A stretch of 64,000 nt of DNA from contig NZ_JH109152.1 in NCBI RefSeq assembly GCF_000190755.2, positions 2,483,937 to 2,547,936 on the forward strand. The letters are read 5' to 3'. How positions within the stretch are numbered: the first letter of the stretch is position 1; each line of letters starts with the position of its first letter. The position numbers and the translations under genes were made by a program. The notes under the pieces were generated by a model. It was not told the origin of the DNA. It saw only the letters and a program-made list of their open reading frames with translations, and ran no database searches. This DNA is from Methylobacter tundripaludum SV96 (GTDB lineage: Bacteria > Pseudomonadota > Gammaproteobacteria > Methylococcales > Methylomonadaceae). Below, piece by piece: positions 1 through 7,944 of the stretch.

Positions 1-1359
1 AAAGGCCACCAGAGCCACCAGCACCGACAAAATCACCGGCAAAGCCACCGCCTGTACGCCGCGAATCGCACCGGCAAGACTGGCCTCGGCATCTTGACCG
101 TCCTGCTGATGCGAATACACGCTTTCTCCGATAATAATCGCGTCATCCACCAAGATGCCCATCGCCAGCAGAAAGCCGAACAACGACAACATGTTGAGCG
201 ACACATCCAGCGCTGGCATCAGCCACAGCGCGCCGAGCACCGAGGTGAAAATGCCCACACCGGCCCAGATAGCCACGCGCAGCCGCAAAAACAAGGTCAA
301 CACCAAACACACCAGCACAAAGCCGCCGAGGCCGTCTTCCACCAGCGTGCGCACCCGTTCGTCGTAAGCCTGCGAGTCATCCCACCAGGTCGTCATCAGC
401 AAACCTTCCGGCAGTTGCGGCTGCATGTCGGCGACATAGTCCTTAACGCGGCGCGCCACTTCGACGGAGCTGTATTGGGTATGGATTTCCCAGCCTTGGG
501 CGGTCTCGCCGTTATGATGCCATTCCGAAAGCCGCTCTTCCAGGCCGTCGCGGATCACGGCGACTTCGCCAAGACGCAGTCGCGTGCCGTCGGCATGGGT
601 ACGCAGCACCAGGTTGCCGATGCTTGCCGCATCCTGCGCTTTTCCTTTCACCCTAAGCTGCAATTCGCCGGACGGTGTTTTTACCAGCCCGCCCGACTGA
701 TCCAGCGAGGCGCGGCGCACCGCTTCGGTGACATCGTGCAAGGACAGGTGATATTGATTCAGTTTGGCGGCAGCGACCTCGATAACGATTTCATAAGGAA
801 TCTCGCCGTAATTACGCACCCGAAGCACGCCGGGAATCTGTTCAAGGTCGGCACGGAAGCGCTCGCCGAAACGCTGCAAGGTGAGCGGATCGGTGGGGCC
901 GTGCAAAGCCACCCAGATAACGCCGTCATCGCCATTGCGCGTGGCCGGCTGTATGTCGATTTTTTCCAGGTTTTTCGGCAGTCGGGGGATGTTTTGAATG
1001 CGTCCGCGCAGGGAATTGATGATCTGCTCCTGATCGTAATCGGGCAATATCGATACACTAACAGTGCATTCACCTTCGCGAATCGCACTGTCCAGCCGCT
1101 TGACGCCCGGCATATCGACGATCGCCTCTTCGATACGGACGCACACCGATTCCTCGATTTCCAGGGGACCGGCTCCCGGATACGCGGCCATAATATCGAT
1201 CTGCCGAGGGCTGAAGCGGGGGAATACCTCCTTATCCATCACTCTAAAACCGACGATGCCGCCGATAATGATCAGAATCATCAACAGATTGGCCGCCACC
1301 GGATTGGAGGCGAACCAGGCCAACAGGCCGGTAGATTGATATTGTGATGGACTATTCAT
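1..1359 (-). CDS. RND efflux permease, N-terminal part (cut by window edge)
   Basis: Reading the minus strand from ATG 1359 gives 453 open codons to the window edge. The product is an inner-membrane AcrB-type RND pump, which exports substrates using the proton gradient. Visible are TM1 (about residues 18-36), the periplasmic porter domain beginning VFPRFSPRQIDI, TM2 and TM3 near residues 340-385, and the TM4 motif GILVDDAIIIGE, whose paired Asp residues are the family's proton relay. Upstream in the same orientation lie an adaptor and an outer-membrane factor, so the tripartite pump is complete apart from the missing C-terminal half. The start codon overlaps the stop of the DUF559 gene (ATG 1359-1357, TAG 1354-1352), which suggests translational coupling, since no good ribosome binding site precedes it. 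Substrate cannot be told from sequence. Confidence 0.92.
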   Translation of the reverse strand, partial: MNSPSQYQSTGLLAWFASNPVAANLLMILIIIGGIVGFRVMDKEVFPRFSPRQIDIMAAYPGAGPLEIEESVCVRIEEAIVDMPGVKRLDSAIREGECTVSVSILPDYDQEQIINSLRGRIQNIPRLPKNLEKIDIQPATRNGDDGVIWVALHGPTDPLTLQRFGERFRADLEQIPGVLRVRNYGEIPYEIVIEVAAAKLNQYHLSLHDVTEAVRRASLDQSGGLVKTPSGELQLRVKGKAQDAASIGNLVLRTHADGTRLRLGEVAVIRDGLEERLSEWHHNGETAQGWEIHTQYSSVEVARRVKDYVADMQPQLPEGLLMTTWWDDSQAYDERVRTLVEDGLGGFVLVCLVLTLFLRLRVAIWAGVGIFTSVLGALWLMPALDVSLNMLSLFGFLLAMGILVDDAIIIGESVYSHQQDGQDAEASLAGAIRGVQAVALPVILSVLVALVAF

Positions 1360-1849
1360 GAGTATTCGGGTTAGCGATAGTGTAACTCGACACATCGAAG
1401 CCCGTTCTAGCGGATGCGTCTTTACTCCCCTCTCCCTCAGGGAGAGGGGGTGGGGGAGAGGGTGAGAGGGCAATAAATCCTTGACGGATAGCCTCTAAAA
1501 CAACATCCGTCTGTTGCAAAATATCATGATTCCAAAAGTGCAGTACGGTAAAACCCTGTTTCTTAAGCCATGCATCTCGTCGCGCATCGTCATCGCCGCC
1601 ATGTTGACTACCGTCCGCTTCAACAATCAGCTTGTATTCCATACAGACAAAATCAACGATAAATGGGCCTATTAGGGCCTGGCGTCTAAATTTTAAATTC
1701 ATGAAGCGATGAGCGCGAAGATGATACCAAAGCCGTTGCTCAGCATCGGTTTGGTTGGCGCGCAAATGTTTAGCATGGTCGAGTTGGCTCACCCTCTCCC
1801 CAACCCCTCTCCCTGAGGGAGAGGGGCTTTTTTTGTCGCGACTATTCAT
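1352..1849 (-). CDS. DUF559 nuclease-like protein whose ends are encoded by inverted repeats
   Basis: 165 residues. The core (about 25-125) matches the DUF559 / very-short-patch-repair-like endonuclease fold: an N-terminal LWYHLRAHR stretch, then FRRQALIGPFIVDFVC, LIVEADGSQH and a late FWNHDIL. These are the usual positions of the PD-(D/E)XK acidic and basic residues. The flanks are low complexity (SPSPSGRGVGERV near the start, LSPSPPPPLPEGEG near the end) because they are translated from the two arms of a 40-bp inverted repeat. It has a good ribosome binding site (GAAGGTGA just upstream of ATG 1849) and its stop overlaps the start of the RND permease. It is probably a foreign insertion in the efflux operon; no role in efflux is implied. 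Target and activity are unknown. Confidence 0.8.
   Translation of the reverse strand: MNSRDKKSPSPSGRGVGERVSQLDHAKHLRANQTDAEQRLWYHLRAHRFMNLKFRRQALIGPFIVDFVCMEYKLIVEADGSQHGGDDDARRDAWLKKQGFTVLHFWNHDILQQTDVVLEAIRQGFIALSPSPPPPLPEGEGSKDASARTGFDVSSYTIANPNTHE
1427..1466. repeat. Left arm of DUF559-flanking inverted repeat
   Basis: Pyrimidine/purine-rich palindromic arm (contains CTCCCTCAGGGAG). Its reverse complement recurs at 1788-1826 with only a few differences. It encodes the Pro/Glu-rich C-terminus of the DUF559 protein. Confidence 0.85.
1788..1826. repeat. Right arm of DUF559-flanking inverted repeat
   Basis: Reverse complement of the 1427-1466 arm; contains CTCCCTGAGGGAG. It encodes the Ser/Pro/Gly/Arg-rich N-terminus of the DUF559 protein. 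Confidence 0.85.
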
Positions 1850-1935
1850 AGTTCACCTTCACTAAACAAAGTTGGTTAATAGCTTATCCGTTTTCCTGCT
1901 TTTTTAAGCTTAAACACTTGAACATCAAGTGACCA

Positions 1936-3117
1936 TCATTCAACCCTGACTTTCATGCCTTCCACAGGCACCTGGATACCGGAGGTCACAATCCGATCGC
2001 TCGCGTTCAATCCCTTTTTCACCAGGATACGATCCGGCTCGTTGCGCAGCACTTCAAGATGGCGGAGGTGCAGGCGTAGCTCGGTATCGACCACCAACAC
2101 TTGCTGAGCGGCATCGATTGCATTTTGGGGCAGCACGAACAGGTTGTGCAGCGCTTTGCCCTGTACCTGCGCCTGCACAAACAGCCCGGCCAGCAGCGGC
2201 GGATGATCGTCTTTTTGCGTGTAGGGGTTGATGACTTCGGCGACCGCATAGAGGACGCCGGTGGTGTCGTCCAGCTTTCCTTCGCTACGCACGATGCGGC
2301 CTTCCCAGGTTTGCGGCGTACCCGCGAAGTCGGCAGTGAGGATGACTTTAGGGCAGGGCAGGGACGATGCACCGCATTGTCTGTCGCCCGTGCCCAGCGG
2401 CAAATCGAGATAGGCCAGTTGGTCGGTCGGTAACGGCAACCTGATTTCGGCAAGATCGGTGGAATAGAGATGGGCGAGCTTTTCGCCGGATTGGATAGTC
2501 TGCCCCAGGCCCGCCAATTTGGTCTGCAAGCGTCCGGTAAAAGGGGCGCGCAATTCGCAGCGACTGCGTTTGATTTGAGCTTGCAGTAGGCTGGCTTCGG
2601 CGGCTTTGAGTTTGGCGCGCGCTTCGGCCAGTTGCGGCTCGCGCATCGCCAACGATGTGGCGATACCTTCGCCCAAGGCTTGCCATTCATTATGCGCCTG
2701 CTCGGCTTGGGCTTCTTCCATCGCCAGTTGACGTTTGGCTTCGGCGATTTGTGCCTGGGCTTGGGCGATAGCGTAGTCGTAATCGCGCGGGTCGATGGAC
2801 ACCAACACGTCGTTGCGGGTAAAAAAGCCGCCGGTGACAAAATCGGTATGAAGCTGGATGATTTTGCCTGAAACTTCCGGTATCAAATCGATTTCATTGC
2901 GCGGCGTGACGATGCCTTGAGAATGAACGTCGAGCCGCAGCGTTTGCGGTTCGACCTGAATGACGGTAACCAGCGGCACTTCGGCGTTCGGCGTTTGCAG
3001 CGTCATTTGGGGACGCGTGGCGATAACAGCCCAGGCGCAGCCGATGCCGACCAGCAACAGCGCAACGGGCAGGAGGATTTTCAACCGGCTATTTTCAAGC
3101 ATCCAGTGTTTTCTCAT
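1936..3117 (-). CDS. RND periplasmic adaptor (membrane fusion protein, HlyD/AcrA type)
   Basis: 393 residues. An N-terminal membrane anchor (about 13-31, LLPVALLLVGIGCAWAV) precedes a classic adaptor layout. A lipoyl half-motif near 75-105 leads to a coiled-coil hairpin rich in Ala, Glu and Gln (about 110-190), then the second lipoyl half (LRAPFTGRLQ) and beta-barrel and membrane-proximal domains ending VPVEGMKVRVE. It would link the inner-membrane RND pump to the outer-membrane factor across the periplasm. The gene follows the outer-membrane factor, separated by a 256-bp repeat-bearing gap, and precedes the DUF559 insertion and the permease. The anchor lacks a lipobox cysteine in the right place, so it is probably held by the helix. 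Confidence 0.93.
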   Translation of the reverse strand: MRKHWMLENSRLKILLPVALLLVGIGCAWAVIATRPQMTLQTPNAEVPLVTVIQVEPQTLRLDVHSQGIVTPRNEIDLIPEVSGKIIQLHTDFVTGGFFTRNDVLVSIDPRDYDYAIAQAQAQIAEAKRQLAMEEAQAEQAHNEWQALGEGIATSLAMREPQLAEARAKLKAAEASLLQAQIKRSRCELRAPFTGRLQTKLAGLGQTIQSGEKLAHLYSTDLAEIRLPLPTDQLAYLDLPLGTGDRQCGASSLPCPKVILTADFAGTPQTWEGRIVRSEGKLDDTTGVLYAVAEVINPYTQKDDHPPLLAGLFVQAQVQGKALHNLFVLPQNAIDAAQQVLVVDTELRLHLRHLEVLRNEPDRILVKKGLNASDRIVTSGIQVPVEGMKVRVE

Positions 3118-3230
3118 TAATAATCAGGTAAATCCAAATAAAACGGGCTAAAAAAATAATTTTCACCACGAAGACACGAAGAACACGAAGAAATAAACTT
3201 CGTGTTTTCGTGCGAATAAAAAGCTTTACC

Positions 3231-3358
3231 CCTCGTTCCCACGCGCTGCGTGGGAATGCGGTGCTGGACGCGCTGCGTCCCGTATACGCAAGATGTTGGT
3301 CGTGACTCGCGGCGCAGCGCGCCGATACTGCATTCCCACGCAGCGCGTGGGAACGAGG
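3231..3358. repeat. Inverted-repeat element, CCTCGTTCCCACG family
   Basis: A 128-bp element with perfect 29-bp terminal inverted repeats (3231-3259 and 3330-3358, beginning CCTCGTTCCCACGC). It lies in the 256-bp gap between the outer-membrane factor and adaptor genes. The same gap also holds a smaller CACGAAGACACGAAG-type inverted repeat at about 3164-3215. Related copies occur near 30570, 35797, 52846 and 62770. No coding potential. Confidence 0.85.
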
Positions 3359-3373
3359 TGAACGAGGTGATCA

Positions 3374-4729
3374 TCAAACCCCGCCCCCCAAAGCCAAGTA
3401 CAGATCAATACGATTGCTGAGCAATTGCCGTTGCACGGAAAGATGCGCGCTTTGGGCGTTCAGGGTGCTGCGGTAGCTGTCCAGCAAAGTGAGAATTTCG
3501 ATCAGGCCCTGACGATACGAATAGACCGCGAGCTTGCGGCTGGCTTGGGTTTGCTCCACGGCTTCCTTGAGCGCCAGTTCCTGTTCCCTTAGCCAAAATT
3601 CTGCGGCCAGCGCTTGTTCCACTTCGCGAAAGGCGTTAAGCGCGGTGCTTTGATATTGATTAAAGGCTTCTTCGGTGCGCGCCTCATTCAAGCGTATGCC
3701 CGCTTTCAGGCGGCCGCCGGTAAAAACGGGTTGTACGAGCCCCATGGCTAAATTCCAGGCGACGGCGCGAGGATCGATCAGCTCTGTCAACGCGGGGCTG
3801 CCGGTGCCTCCCGCGGCGGTCAGGGTAATCCGCGGCAACAGGGTTTTCTTCGCACTCTCCACACGGGAATCGGACGCTTGCAGTCGCGACAATGCGGCGA
3901 TCAGGTCGGGCCGACGCGTCAGCAGTTCCGAGGGTAATCCTGCGGCTAAAGCGGTCGGCGGTGCCGGCAAGGCTGAACGGTTTTTCAGGCTATTGCCCGG
4001 ATAGCGGCCCAGCAATACTTCCAGTCTACGGGTGACGATTTGCACTTGATTGCGCGATCCGGCAAGTTGCGCCTCGGCATTGGCCAGATCGGTGAGCACC
4101 AGACGCAAATCCAGGCCGCGTGTCAGGCCGCGGGCAAATCGGCCGCGTACCAGTTCGACGATGGTGCGGCGATCCTTGATCGATTGTTCGGCTACCTCAG
4201 CCTGAAGATTGGCCTCGATCAGCTCAAAATAGCTTTGCGCGGTGCGCGCCGCCAGGGACAGTCTGGCACCGTGATAATCGGCAGCCACGGCTTCCGCTTC
4301 CTGCCCGGTCGCTTGTTGGGCGGCTTTGATGCGTCCCCAGACATCGATTTCCCAGCTCATGGTGAACAGCGCTTCAAACGCGCCTGTCTCGCTGCTTGGC
4401 AAGGCGTCGCGCCGGTATCCCGCTGCAAAAAATAACTGCGGCCAACGCGCCGCGCCGTCGATACGCGCTTGTTCCCGCGCCGAATCCACGCGCGCTGCGG
4501 CGGCTTTCAAATCATAGTTATTGTTCAGTGCATCTTTCACTAATGCGCTTAGCGCGGGGTCGGCAAAAGAGCTTAACCATTGCGTTGCGATTGGGTTGGC
4601 GGGAGCATTGACGGTTGCCCATTGCGGCGGCGATTTCGTCATATCGATGGCATTACGCTCCGGTGCTGTAGCGCAGCTTGTCGTCAGCAACACGATTGTG
4701 CAGATTAAAAGGCGTAGGTCGGGCAACAT
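3374..4729 (-). CDS. Outer-membrane efflux lipoprotein (OprM/NodT, TolC family)
   Basis: 451 residues from ATG 4729, chosen because it puts a lipoprotein signal at the N-terminus (hydrophobic LLICTIVLLTT then Cys). An upstream in-frame ATG at 4792 with AGGGAA before it is the alternative. Two OEP repeats are visible. The first follows the WLSSFADPALSALV and NNYDLKAAAARVDSAR signatures. The second begins around GLPSELLTRRPDLIAA, the NodT-type motif, and ends in coiled-coil helices. It forms the trimeric channel through the outer membrane for the RND pump encoded downstream. It follows exbD by about 145 bp on the same strand, so it may be cotranscribed with tonB-exbBD. Confidence 0.92.
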   Translation of the reverse strand: MLPDLRLLICTIVLLTTSCATAPERNAIDMTKSPPQWATVNAPANPIATQWLSSFADPALSALVKDALNNNYDLKAAAARVDSAREQARIDGAARWPQLFFAAGYRRDALPSSETGAFEALFTMSWEIDVWGRIKAAQQATGQEAEAVAADYHGARLSLAARTAQSYFELIEANLQAEVAEQSIKDRRTIVELVRGRFARGLTRGLDLRLVLTDLANAEAQLAGSRNQVQIVTRRLEVLLGRYPGNSLKNRSALPAPPTALAAGLPSELLTRRPDLIAALSRLQASDSRVESAKKTLLPRITLTAAGGTGSPALTELIDPRAVAWNLAMGLVQPVFTGGRLKAGIRLNEARTEEAFNQYQSTALNAFREVEQALAAEFWLREQELALKEAVEQTQASRKLAVYSYRQGLIEILTLLDSYRSTLNAQSAHLSVQRQLLSNRIDLYLALGGGV

Positions 4730-4874
4730 CCGTTCGTTGCCCGACGTTCCCGGGGATAGTAATGAGGCGGCGATAGGTAACTTGATCGTCATTTCCCTAT
4801 TCAACCATCGAAATGTCGGGCATAAACGGCATGCCCGAGCTACCCCGGCAGTATTAAAAATCCGACCGGGCAAA

Positions 4875-5285
4875 TTACTGCTCCTCAGTCACAAAGGCTA
4901 TTTTGGCAATTCCGGCGTGTTGAACGGTCGCCATTACTTCAGCAACCTTTGAATAAACAACGTCTTGATCGGCATATAAATGCAGGCCGATTTCAGGGTT
5001 TCGCAACAGTTCATCCTTCAAAGCCGTTTCCAATGTAGCCAGATCGGTCATGGGCAGTTTATTCAGCGTTATCAGTCCTTGCGCATCGACGCCGAGCTGT
5101 AGCGGTTGTTCCTTAATGTCCGGGGTGGTCGCAGCGGTTTTCGGCAAGGTCACATGCACCGATTGGGTGAGCAGCGGCGCGGTCACCAGCAAAATAATCA
5201 CCAACACCAGCATCACATCGACCAGCGGCGTGACGTTAATCTCGCTCATCGCGCCTTCGTCTTCCGATTGCGGTTTAAAAGCCAT
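4875..5285 (-). CDS. exbD: Biopolymer transport protein ExbD
   Basis: 136 residues. One N-terminal transmembrane segment (about 18-40, LVDVMLVLVIILLVTAPLL) carries Asp23, the counterpart of the conserved proton-path Asp of ExbD/TolR proteins. It is followed by a short periplasmic domain (LHLYADQDVVYSKVAEVMA). With ExbB and TonB it uses the proton motive force to energise outer-membrane receptors. It starts 2 bp after the exbB stop, so translation is probably coupled. The tonB-exbB-exbD order and the lack of TolA/B/Pal neighbours favour ExbD over TolR. Confidence 0.93.
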   Translation of the reverse strand: MAFKPQSEDEGAMSEINVTPLVDVMLVLVIILLVTAPLLTQSVHVTLPKTAATTPDIKEQPLQLGVDAQGLITLNKLPMTDLATLETALKDELLRNPEIGLHLYADQDVVYSKVAEVMATVQHAGIAKIAFVTEEQ

Positions 5286-5287
5286 GT

Positions 5288-5953
5288 CTATGCCTTAGCC
5301 TTGCTGTCAGCGCTTAACGTGATATGCAGAAAACTGGTGACAAAGTTTTCCAAACCGGCGCGTTGCTGTTTGACCCTGCGCAGGAAAAAGTTGTACGCCA
5401 ACACCGCGGGTACGGCGACGGCAATACCGATTGCGGTGGCGACCAGTGCATCGCCGATAGGGCCCGCCACGACATCCAGGCTGGTCGAGCCGCTGGCGGT
5501 AATCTCATGCATCGCGTGCATGATGCCCAGCACCGTGCCGAACAGGCCGACGAACGGCGAAGTGCTGCCGATGCTGGCGAGCAGGGTCAGGCCGCTTTCC
5601 ATCAGGTGTTGCTCCCGCTGCATTTGCACTTGTAGCGAGTGTTCCAGCAATTCAGCCGGAGCGCCGATATATCTGAGGTGTTTACCGTCAGCCTGTTGGC
5701 TTTCGTTCAGCCAGGCAAAACCCTGCTGTGCGATTCGAGCCTGCGGACCGATGGCGGTATCTGCGGGCACCGATTCCGCGTGCGTTAAATCGGCTGCATC
5801 CCAGAACGCGGCGTTAAAACGGCGGTTGCGGTAACCGTTATTGGTGAATTCCCAGATTTTAAAAAAAATCACTGTCCATGTGGCTACCGAGAAAGCCAGC
5901 AGTGTGTACAAGGTGCCGTTGATGATGACTTCCGGCGCAATATGATGAGGCAT
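5288..5953 (-). CDS. exbB: Biopolymer transport protein ExbB (MotA/TolQ/ExbB family)
   Basis: 221 residues with a strong AAGGAG ribosome binding site upstream of ATG 5953. Three membrane helices are seen: about 14-34, 100-125 and 148-175. The last two carry the family signature (GSTSPFVGLFGTVLGIMHAM, then GPIGDALVATAIGIAVAVPA). ExbB forms the pentameric motor channel around ExbD. It sits between tonB (15 bp upstream) and exbD (2 bp downstream) and so belongs to the same transcript. The likely clients in this window are the TonB-dependent receptor at 11898-14324 and others elsewhere in the genome. Confidence 0.94.
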   Translation of the reverse strand: MPHHIAPEVIINGTLYTLLAFSVATWTVIFFKIWEFTNNGYRNRRFNAAFWDAADLTHAESVPADTAIGPQARIAQQGFAWLNESQQADGKHLRYIGAPAELLEHSLQVQMQREQHLMESGLTLLASIGSTSPFVGLFGTVLGIMHAMHEITASGSTSLDVVAGPIGDALVATAIGIAVAVPAVLAYNFFLRRVKQQRAGLENFVTSFLHITLSADSKAKA

Positions 5954-5967
5954 TAAGATCTCCTTTT

Positions 5968-6747
5968 TTAGTTATTCAAAACAAAATTAATGGGTACGAC
6001 GACCGAACTGGACACCGGCGTGTCGCCTTGTTTGGCTGGAATAAATTTCCATTTTTCGACCGCTTCGATAGCGGCTTCGTCGAGCACGTCGTAGCCGCTG
6101 CTGCGTTGCACGGTGACTTCCTCGCTGTCGCCTTCGACGGACACTTTCACCAGCAATCGCACCGTGCCCTCCCAGCCTCGACTGGTGGCAACGCCGGGGT
6201 ATTTCGGCTTGGGATTGGAGCCGTAATTGGCGTTGAAATTCGCTTCGGTAAAGGGTGCGGTATCCGCCGTCGCCTTGCTTGAGGTATTCGCGGCAGCGCT
6301 AGTCGCTACCGGAGCCGGTGCCGATTCGGCAGTCGACGGCGCAGGCAGCATTTCCTCGGCCATAGCCTGCGGCTTTGGAAGCTCCATTTGTTTGCGGATA
6401 ACCGGCTGCTTTTTCTTGACCGGCTTTTTTTCCGGCGGTTTTTTCGGCTCGACCGGTTTAGGTTGCGCAATCGGCGCAGCCGCAGCTTGTTGGCTCGGCG
6501 CGGAAACCAGCGATACTTCCATGATCATCGGTTGGGCCTTGGTAACGGGCTCGCTAGGTTGCAGCATCCATATAGCCGCCCATAGATGCAGTGACAGCAC
6601 TAAGGTCAATAACAAACCGCCCATTGAGAGCGGCTTTTCTTGACCTACCAAGGCTTGAAGCAATGCTTGCATTTTTTGTGCAGTCGGCATAGCCGCGCCG
6701 TCGAAAGGCGTTAACGCGCCGCCTTCATGGCTATTAAATAAATACAT
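5968..6747 (-). CDS. tonB: Energy transducer TonB
   Basis: 259 residues. A cytoplasmic N-terminus of about 40 residues is followed by a single membrane helix (about 42-62, GGLLLTLVLSLHLWAAIWML). A Pro/Lys-rich periplasmic spacer (KPVEPKKPPEKKPVKKK) comes next, then a C-terminal TonB domain (about 180-259). The TonB signature is clear: GWEGTVRLLVKV, SSGYDVLDEAAIEAV and WKFIPAKQG. It transmits ExbBD motor force to outer-membrane receptors. The start is uncertain: ATG 6747 has no evident ribosome binding site and ATG 6690 is an in-frame alternative. It is the second gene of the operon after a small unknown gene. Confidence 0.92.
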   Translation of the reverse strand: MYLFNSHEGGALTPFDGAAMPTAQKMQALLQALVGQEKPLSMGGLLLTLVLSLHLWAAIWMLQPSEPVTKAQPMIMEVSLVSAPSQQAAAAPIAQPKPVEPKKPPEKKPVKKKQPVIRKQMELPKPQAMAEEMLPAPSTAESAPAPVATSAAANTSSKATADTAPFTEANFNANYGSNPKPKYPGVATSRGWEGTVRLLVKVSVEGDSEEVTVQRSSGYDVLDEAAIEAVEKWKFIPAKQGDTPVSSSVVVPINFVLNN

Positions 6748-6765
6748 AGGGAAATTGTCTTGCTA

Positions 6766-7032
6766 TCAAAGCACATGTTCGGGCGGACGGCTTAACAACG
6801 CCATCAAACGCTCGAGTTTTTCGTCGACTTTAGCCACATAATCTTTAAGTTGAACCAGTTCGCCTTGAAGGTCATGGCTATTTTCATGAACATGCTGAAA
6901 ATGCACTTGAAAATATCGGGGGAGGGGAAATAAATCGATTAAATCATCATCCTTTTTAACATCGCGATTTTTAGACATCTTTGCAGGGAGCTTTACTCCC
7001 TTGGATTCTTGTACCAGTTTGAGTGTTTTCAT
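6766..7032 (-). CDS. Small hypothetical protein leading the tonB operon
   Basis: 88 residues, not recognised. It is charged and soluble, with no signal peptide or membrane segment. The C-terminal half (about 48-82) is heptad-like (LQGELVQLKDYVAKVDEKLE) and probably forms a short coiled coil. A good AGGAAGG site precedes ATG 7032, and the gene ends 18 bp before tonB on the same strand, so it is likely the first gene of the tonB-exbBD-efflux transcript. It could be a small regulator or an accessory protein; nothing in the sequence decides. Confidence 0.6.
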   Translation of the reverse strand: MKTLKLVQESKGVKLPAKMSKNRDVKKDDDLIDLFPLPRYFQVHFQHVHENSHDLQGELVQLKDYVAKVDEKLERLMALLSRPPEHVL

Positions 7033-7591
7033 AGCGCCTTCCTCATGTCGTTAGTTTGTTTTTGTATCAGTCTTCGCGTTTATTAATTAGGACGAAATAA
7101 TCGTCATAAATTCTTAAACAGGGTTATCTTTGCAAACAAGTCTTCAATCATCATGATTACGTTTAAAAAACCATCCCTGGATAACAGCTATCGTGCCTGA
7201 CACAAAATGAGGAAGACAACGAAGCCCAGAATTTGCAGCGTCTAACTGAACTGCCGGTTTTAAGGGAAAAACAACAAATTACGAGCTTCAACTATAAGAC
7301 GTTTCAGGCGCAAGAAATCCTCACCTAAAAGATAAAAAAAATTTAAATAGTCAAATTAGGCGAAGGGCCAAAGGCGCAAGGCGAAAAAAAAACGCGGCTT
7401 CAACAGGGGCCGCCCTTGGGATATGGCGGCAATAACGCCCCAAAACTTGGGCTCATCGTTTCCACGCGGCGCGTCACTGCCATTAATTTAAGAAGACAAT
7501 GACGCTGCAGGAGCGGGCCGGTAACTTTCGAATCAAGCAGGATGGGGTTCTGCTCCATTCGAAACGTCTGACCAGTTCAGAACGTTGCACG
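7033..7591. other. Intergenic stretch with a short coding remnant
   Basis: The first 100 bp should hold the promoter of the tonB operon (minus strand). Around 7187-7324 on the plus strand about 40 codons read like protein (EEDNEAQNLQRLTELPVLRE) and end at TAA 7325-7327. There is no start codon and a stop precedes it, so this is probably a gene remnant of unknown identity. The rest shows nothing recognisable. Confidence 0.35.
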
Positions 7592-7646
7592 TTAGACCTT
7601 CCAGGTTTTAAAAACCTGGAAGGTCTGCATATCGGCATGTTTCCCG
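7575..7646. repeat. 72-bp dispersed repeat with 33-nt perfect palindrome (copy 1)
   Basis: Contains a perfect palindrome at 7594-7626 (arms of 16 nt around one base, core CCAGGTTTTAAAAACCTGG). The palindrome and its flanks recur at 30671-30742, with spacing conserved and only scattered differences. Confidence 0.9.
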
Positions 7647-7858
7647 CCTAACGTCAGCCTGTCGATGCTGGTGTATAACGATGAGCGCAGGGCGCGGGAA
7701 TCATAAGCGGAAGTTATTGCTGGCAGACGCTTTAACCCCCTTAGCCTTTTGCCGTCCTTGTTTTTCAACTTATTCGCCTTGCGTTTTTGCAGCCAGCGAA
7801 TCAGGCCGATAACGAATATTGGACTAAACCGCTCACGCGGTATTGAGGCTGCGATCAT
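7592..7858 (-). pseudogene. Remnant of a PepSY membrane protein C-terminus
   Basis: The open frame has an early stretch IFVIGLIRWLQKRKANKL. It aligns with the last membrane helix and basic tail of the PepSY remnant at 17520-17690 (LFVTGVMRWRQKRRAHKL). The residues after it have no clear homology, and the frame runs out inside a dispersed repeat. The N-terminal region is missing and the IS91-type element lies immediately upstream in the reading direction. Probably the far side of a PepSY gene interrupted by that element; see 10385-10805. Confidence 0.45.
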
Positions 7859-7944
7859 AAGCCTGGGGGTGGTTGAAAGAGCGTGACATTTTCCTATGTT
7901 AAGGAATGAGGCAATCCGCCTTGTTTCAAGATAGGAGCAGTGTC

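Larger units (their letters stand above)
1350..1849 (-). mobile_element. Candidate mobile unit: DUF559 gene between inverted repeats and a 10-bp direct repeat
   Basis: Inverted-repeat arms lie at 1427-1466 and 1788-1826 and match over nearly their whole length. The 10-bp sequence GACTATTCAT occurs at 1350-1359 and again at 1840-1849, one copy at each edge. It contains the start codon of the permease on one side and of the DUF559 gene on the other. This is what an insertion at the permease start codon with target duplication would leave. The arms are not flush with the direct repeats (67 and 13 bp away), so the exact element ends are uncertain. Confidence 0.5.

Noticed and set aside
94-1347. 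Long plus-strand open frame of 417 codons
   Set aside because: It is antisense to the RND permease, whose motifs are unmistakable on the minus strand; the plus-strand product is His/Gln-rich noise.
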